Source: an archaeon
GTDB taxonomy: Archaea > Nanobdellota > Nanobdellia > SCGC-AAA011-G17 > PNOQ01
Length of the DNA: 41,472 bases
NCBI GenBank assembly: GCA_018671245.1
Contig: JABHIB010000008.1
Span: forward strand, 70,284-111,755
Direction of reading: 5' to 3'
Positions 39,515 to 41,472 of this stretch are shown here, piece by piece. The position numbers and the translations under genes were made by a program. How positions within the stretch are numbered: position 1 is the stretch's first letter; each line of letters begins with the position of its first letter. The notes below the pieces were generated by a model. The model was given only the letters and a program-made list of their open reading frames with translations. It did not search any database and had not been told where the DNA came from.

Positions 39515-41472
39515 TTAAAACTCTGGAAGGATAGAAGATGCCAAACCATTGAACAATAGTATTACAATCAGAGAGATTATCAAATAAAGTGCAGTACTTT
39601 TAATTAAATTCTGTCCAATCAAATATTGTTCATTTAGTTTATCCGATCCATTCTCTATTCCGCTAGATAATACAGTTAAAATATAAATTATTTGAATAAC
39701 ATAAATTCCCACAACTAATTGAAAAAAATAACCTGGAATTGTATCAGTTTTACTGAATAACTCAGATAAGGTAGCTGCTCCTGTTGGAAAACTTTCACTA
39801 CCTCCTGCTTGCATTTGTTCAGGATTCATATCTGAAAGTTTTGAAATAACACTAACCATCATACTAGAAATACCTACTACTATTCCTGCGATTATAGGTG
39901 TTAAAAATTTGATTTGACCCTTCATACTAGAAATTATATCTGCTAAAAGGTCCTTCAACCTTTCATTTATATGTTTAATTTTATTAACGTAATTTGATAT
40001 ACTGATCAGTGCCTGTGAGACTACTGCAGGGCCCTTTTTTGAACTTTCAACTAAAACTTCCATAGAACTCTCGATCAAAGGAGTCCTATAATTTAAAATT
40101 GCACCATTATTTTCATCAAAGATTGCTCCCTCTATTCCCTTGCCTCCACGTGTCAGATTTAAATGAATTCTTCCAAAAAAATCTCCAGTAGGAGTACCAA
40201 CCATATTCTCTGCAACATCTCTAAATGCAGATTCTGTAGGGATACCATCCCCTATTCTTGTACCTAATTGAAACAAACTTGTAGAGAATTCACTCTCCAA
40301 CTTTTTTATTTCCTTTCTAATCTCCATAGCACCTTTTGTTTTAGCACTATAATGCATACCCACTCCCAATGCAATACCTAGCGGGAAAAATAAACTCAAC
40401 AAAGTTGCACCTAAACCATAAGGTCCATAACACACGCCAGTACCATAACATTCAAAATCTAAAAACTTATCACCCAAAAATGCGACATCATAAGACGGAT
40501 TAATTAAATGTAATAAAAATGGAGATAAACTAATTAAAATAAATATTGCCATTAAGAAAAATCCAAATGAAGATACCTTTTTTTTGGCCTTCACATTAAT
40601 AATACTCTCTCCATAACCTGTAGGCCTTTTACTTAGAATATTTACCCCCATATTATAAACTAAAATTGGTAAGAATAAATTATATACAAATGCAAGATGC
40701 CACCACCTTACCATTCCACCCATAAAAGTTCCAACAAGTGGAAACATGACAAGGCCTAAAATCGGTAAAATTACTCCAAGCATATGCAACATAGTTATTG
40801 GATTCTTAAGTTCATGAGCATAATGTAACATTTTATCATAAGTTCCATCAAGAATAACTTTCAGACCCTTATCTAACAGTTCTACTCTCCTACCTTCATC
40901 AGGCTCATACAAACTACTCTCAACAAGATGAAAAGAATTTACAAACTCTAAATTTGTATCCCTCCACCTAATAAGATAATTTTCAAGAGAATCTTTCATA
41001 GTTGAAAACTTGCCAGTTTCAACATCCCAAAAAACCTTTCTCAGATCTAAAGAGAGAGGAGGAGAAATATGTTCGGCAGCAAAATTAAGTGCATTTTCAA
41101 GATTTGAAGTATGTCTCATATAGATAACAATATACAGAATACATAACACCATCTGATTGCTTGCCTGAAGTCTCCATTTATCTGCAAAACGATGAGGTAT
41201 ATTTGTCAAAAATTTCAAAGAGATTAATGCCAATAGAATAAATAAAAATGAAAGAAGTAATACTGAAGTATTATCAAAAACAAAAAATCCTATAACTCCT
41301 ATTAAAACTGCCACCAAAAGAAAAATACTCGCTATAAACATTGAAAAACTTGCCACACTTGTAGGAGTGACATTTAAATGTGCAAATTCTATACTTTTCT
41401 CTAATTTTTCTTGATCTTTTTTAGAAGGATTTACTTTTATAACACTCTCTGCAATAGCACACCATTTTTCAT
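39515..41472 (-). CDS. TadC/FlaJ-like pilus assembly platform protein, 5' end beyond window
   Basis: At least 651 residues in frame to the right edge; GTG 41356 is not the true start because the open frame continues upstream (ending N-V-T-P-T-S before it). Several hydrophobic segments (SIFLLVAVLIGVIGFFVF; GVILPILGLVMFPLVG; FLMAIFILISLSPFLL; ILTVLSSGIENG) and two duplicated cytoplasmic helical halves (LENALNFAAEH and RIGDGIPTESAFRDVAENM) fit the GspF/TadC/FlaJ platform. It works with a TadA/FlaI-type ATPase, likely the gene just upstream, to insert pilins. Confidence 0.9.
   Translation of the reverse strand, partial: EKWCAIAESVIKVNPSKKDQEKLEKSIEFAHLNVTPTSVASFSMFIASIFLLVAVLIGVIGFFVFDNTSVLLLSFLFILLALISLKFLTNIPHRFADKWRLQASNQMVLCILYIVIYMRHTSNLENALNFAAEHISPPLSLDLRKVFWDVETGKFSTMKDSLENYLIRWRDTNLEFVNSFHLVESSLYEPDEGRRVELLDKGLKVILDGTYDKMLHYAHELKNPITMLHMLGVILPILGLVMFPLVGTFMGGMVRWWHLAFVYNLFLPILVYNMGVNILSKRPTGYGESIINVKAKKKVSSFGFFLMAIFILISLSPFLLHLINPSYDVAFLGDKFLDFECYGTGVCYGPYGLGATLLSLFFPLGIALGVGMHYSAKTKGAMEIRKEIKKLESEFSTSLFQLGTRIGDGIPTESAFRDVAENMVGTPTGDFFGRIHLNLTRGGKGIEGAIFDENNGAILNYRTPLIESSMEVLVESSKKGPAVVSQALISISNYVNKIKHINERLKDLLADIISSMKGQIKFLTPIIAGIVVGISSMMVSVISKLSDMNPEQMQAGGSESFPTGAATLSELFSKTDTIPGYFFQLVVGIYVIQIIYILTVLSSGIENGSDKLNEQYLIGQNLIKSTALYLIISLIVILLFNGLASSILPEF

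Noticed and set aside
41354-41356. GTG 41356 as the start of the TadC-like gene
   Set aside because: The frame stays open and coding-like to the window edge; the true start is outside.

Overview
The window is a compact, AT-rich archaeal chromosome segment. The archaeal or archaeal/eukaryal assignments are solid: eS19, eL39, eL31, eL42, eS27, aIF2-alpha, Nop10, Cbf5, RadA, Hjc, the tRNA-splicing endonuclease, Gins51, an RPA-like protein, aEF1-beta and a FlaK/PibD-type prepilin peptidase. Small genes, bacterial-type CysRS and class II LysRS, and many Cys-containing surface proteins with pilin-like N termini suggest a DPANN archaeon, probably Woesearchaeota/Pacearchaeota-like; the lineage is inference. 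No CRISPR array, insertion sequence, rRNA or phage module was seen, and no stretch over about 120 bases lacks a gene.

Layout. 1-800 (-): 5' part of a metallo-beta-lactamase-fold protein. 921-994: tRNA-Phe(GAA), followed closely by a putative lipoprotein and a pilin-like protein. 2750-7452 (+): CysRS, then eS19-PDCD5-eL39-eL31-Cbf5-radical SAM/TRAM. 7558-12076 (+): small membrane protein, LysRS, a 53-residue histone-fold protein, Hjc, a lamin-tail surface protein and a small conserved protein. 12063-15129 (-): two anchored Cys-repeat surface proteins, one with a predicted alpha/alpha-toroid ectodomain. 15192-22175: kinase-like protein, solitary Cas4-like nuclease, Trm11/TrmG10-type methyltransferase, secreted phospholipase C-like protein, winged-helix protein, EndA, RNase Z, DUF4282-like protein and a histidine phosphatase. 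22255-24915 (+): Gins51-eL42-eS27-aIF2alpha-Nop10, then family 4 uracil-DNA glycosylase. 24912-29338 (-): three related secreted/lipoprotein-like proteins and a pilin-like protein, divergent from the prepilin peptidase at 29453. 30334-32133 (-): aEF1-beta, zinc-ribbon protein, RadA and a small partner. 32241-41472 (-): a type IV pilus-like locus with a TadC/FlaJ-like platform protein, twelve small membrane-anchored proteins (several with class III prepilin motifs), then an RPA-like protein and a YdjM-like membrane hydrolase joined by overlapping reading frames.

How it fits together. The prepilin peptidase probably processes the KKG/KRG/KKA-type N termini found at 2192, 29338, 34466, 35537, 37021, 38580 and 39374; the TadC-like protein would be their assembly platform, with its ATPase probably just beyond the right edge. 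Most transcription units look leaderless (TATA box 25-30 bases before the start codon). A minority have 30-45 base leaders and strong Shine-Dalgarno (SD) sequences. All six convergent gene pairs overlap at their stop codons. Two genes seem to begin at AUA or AUU behind good SD sequences.
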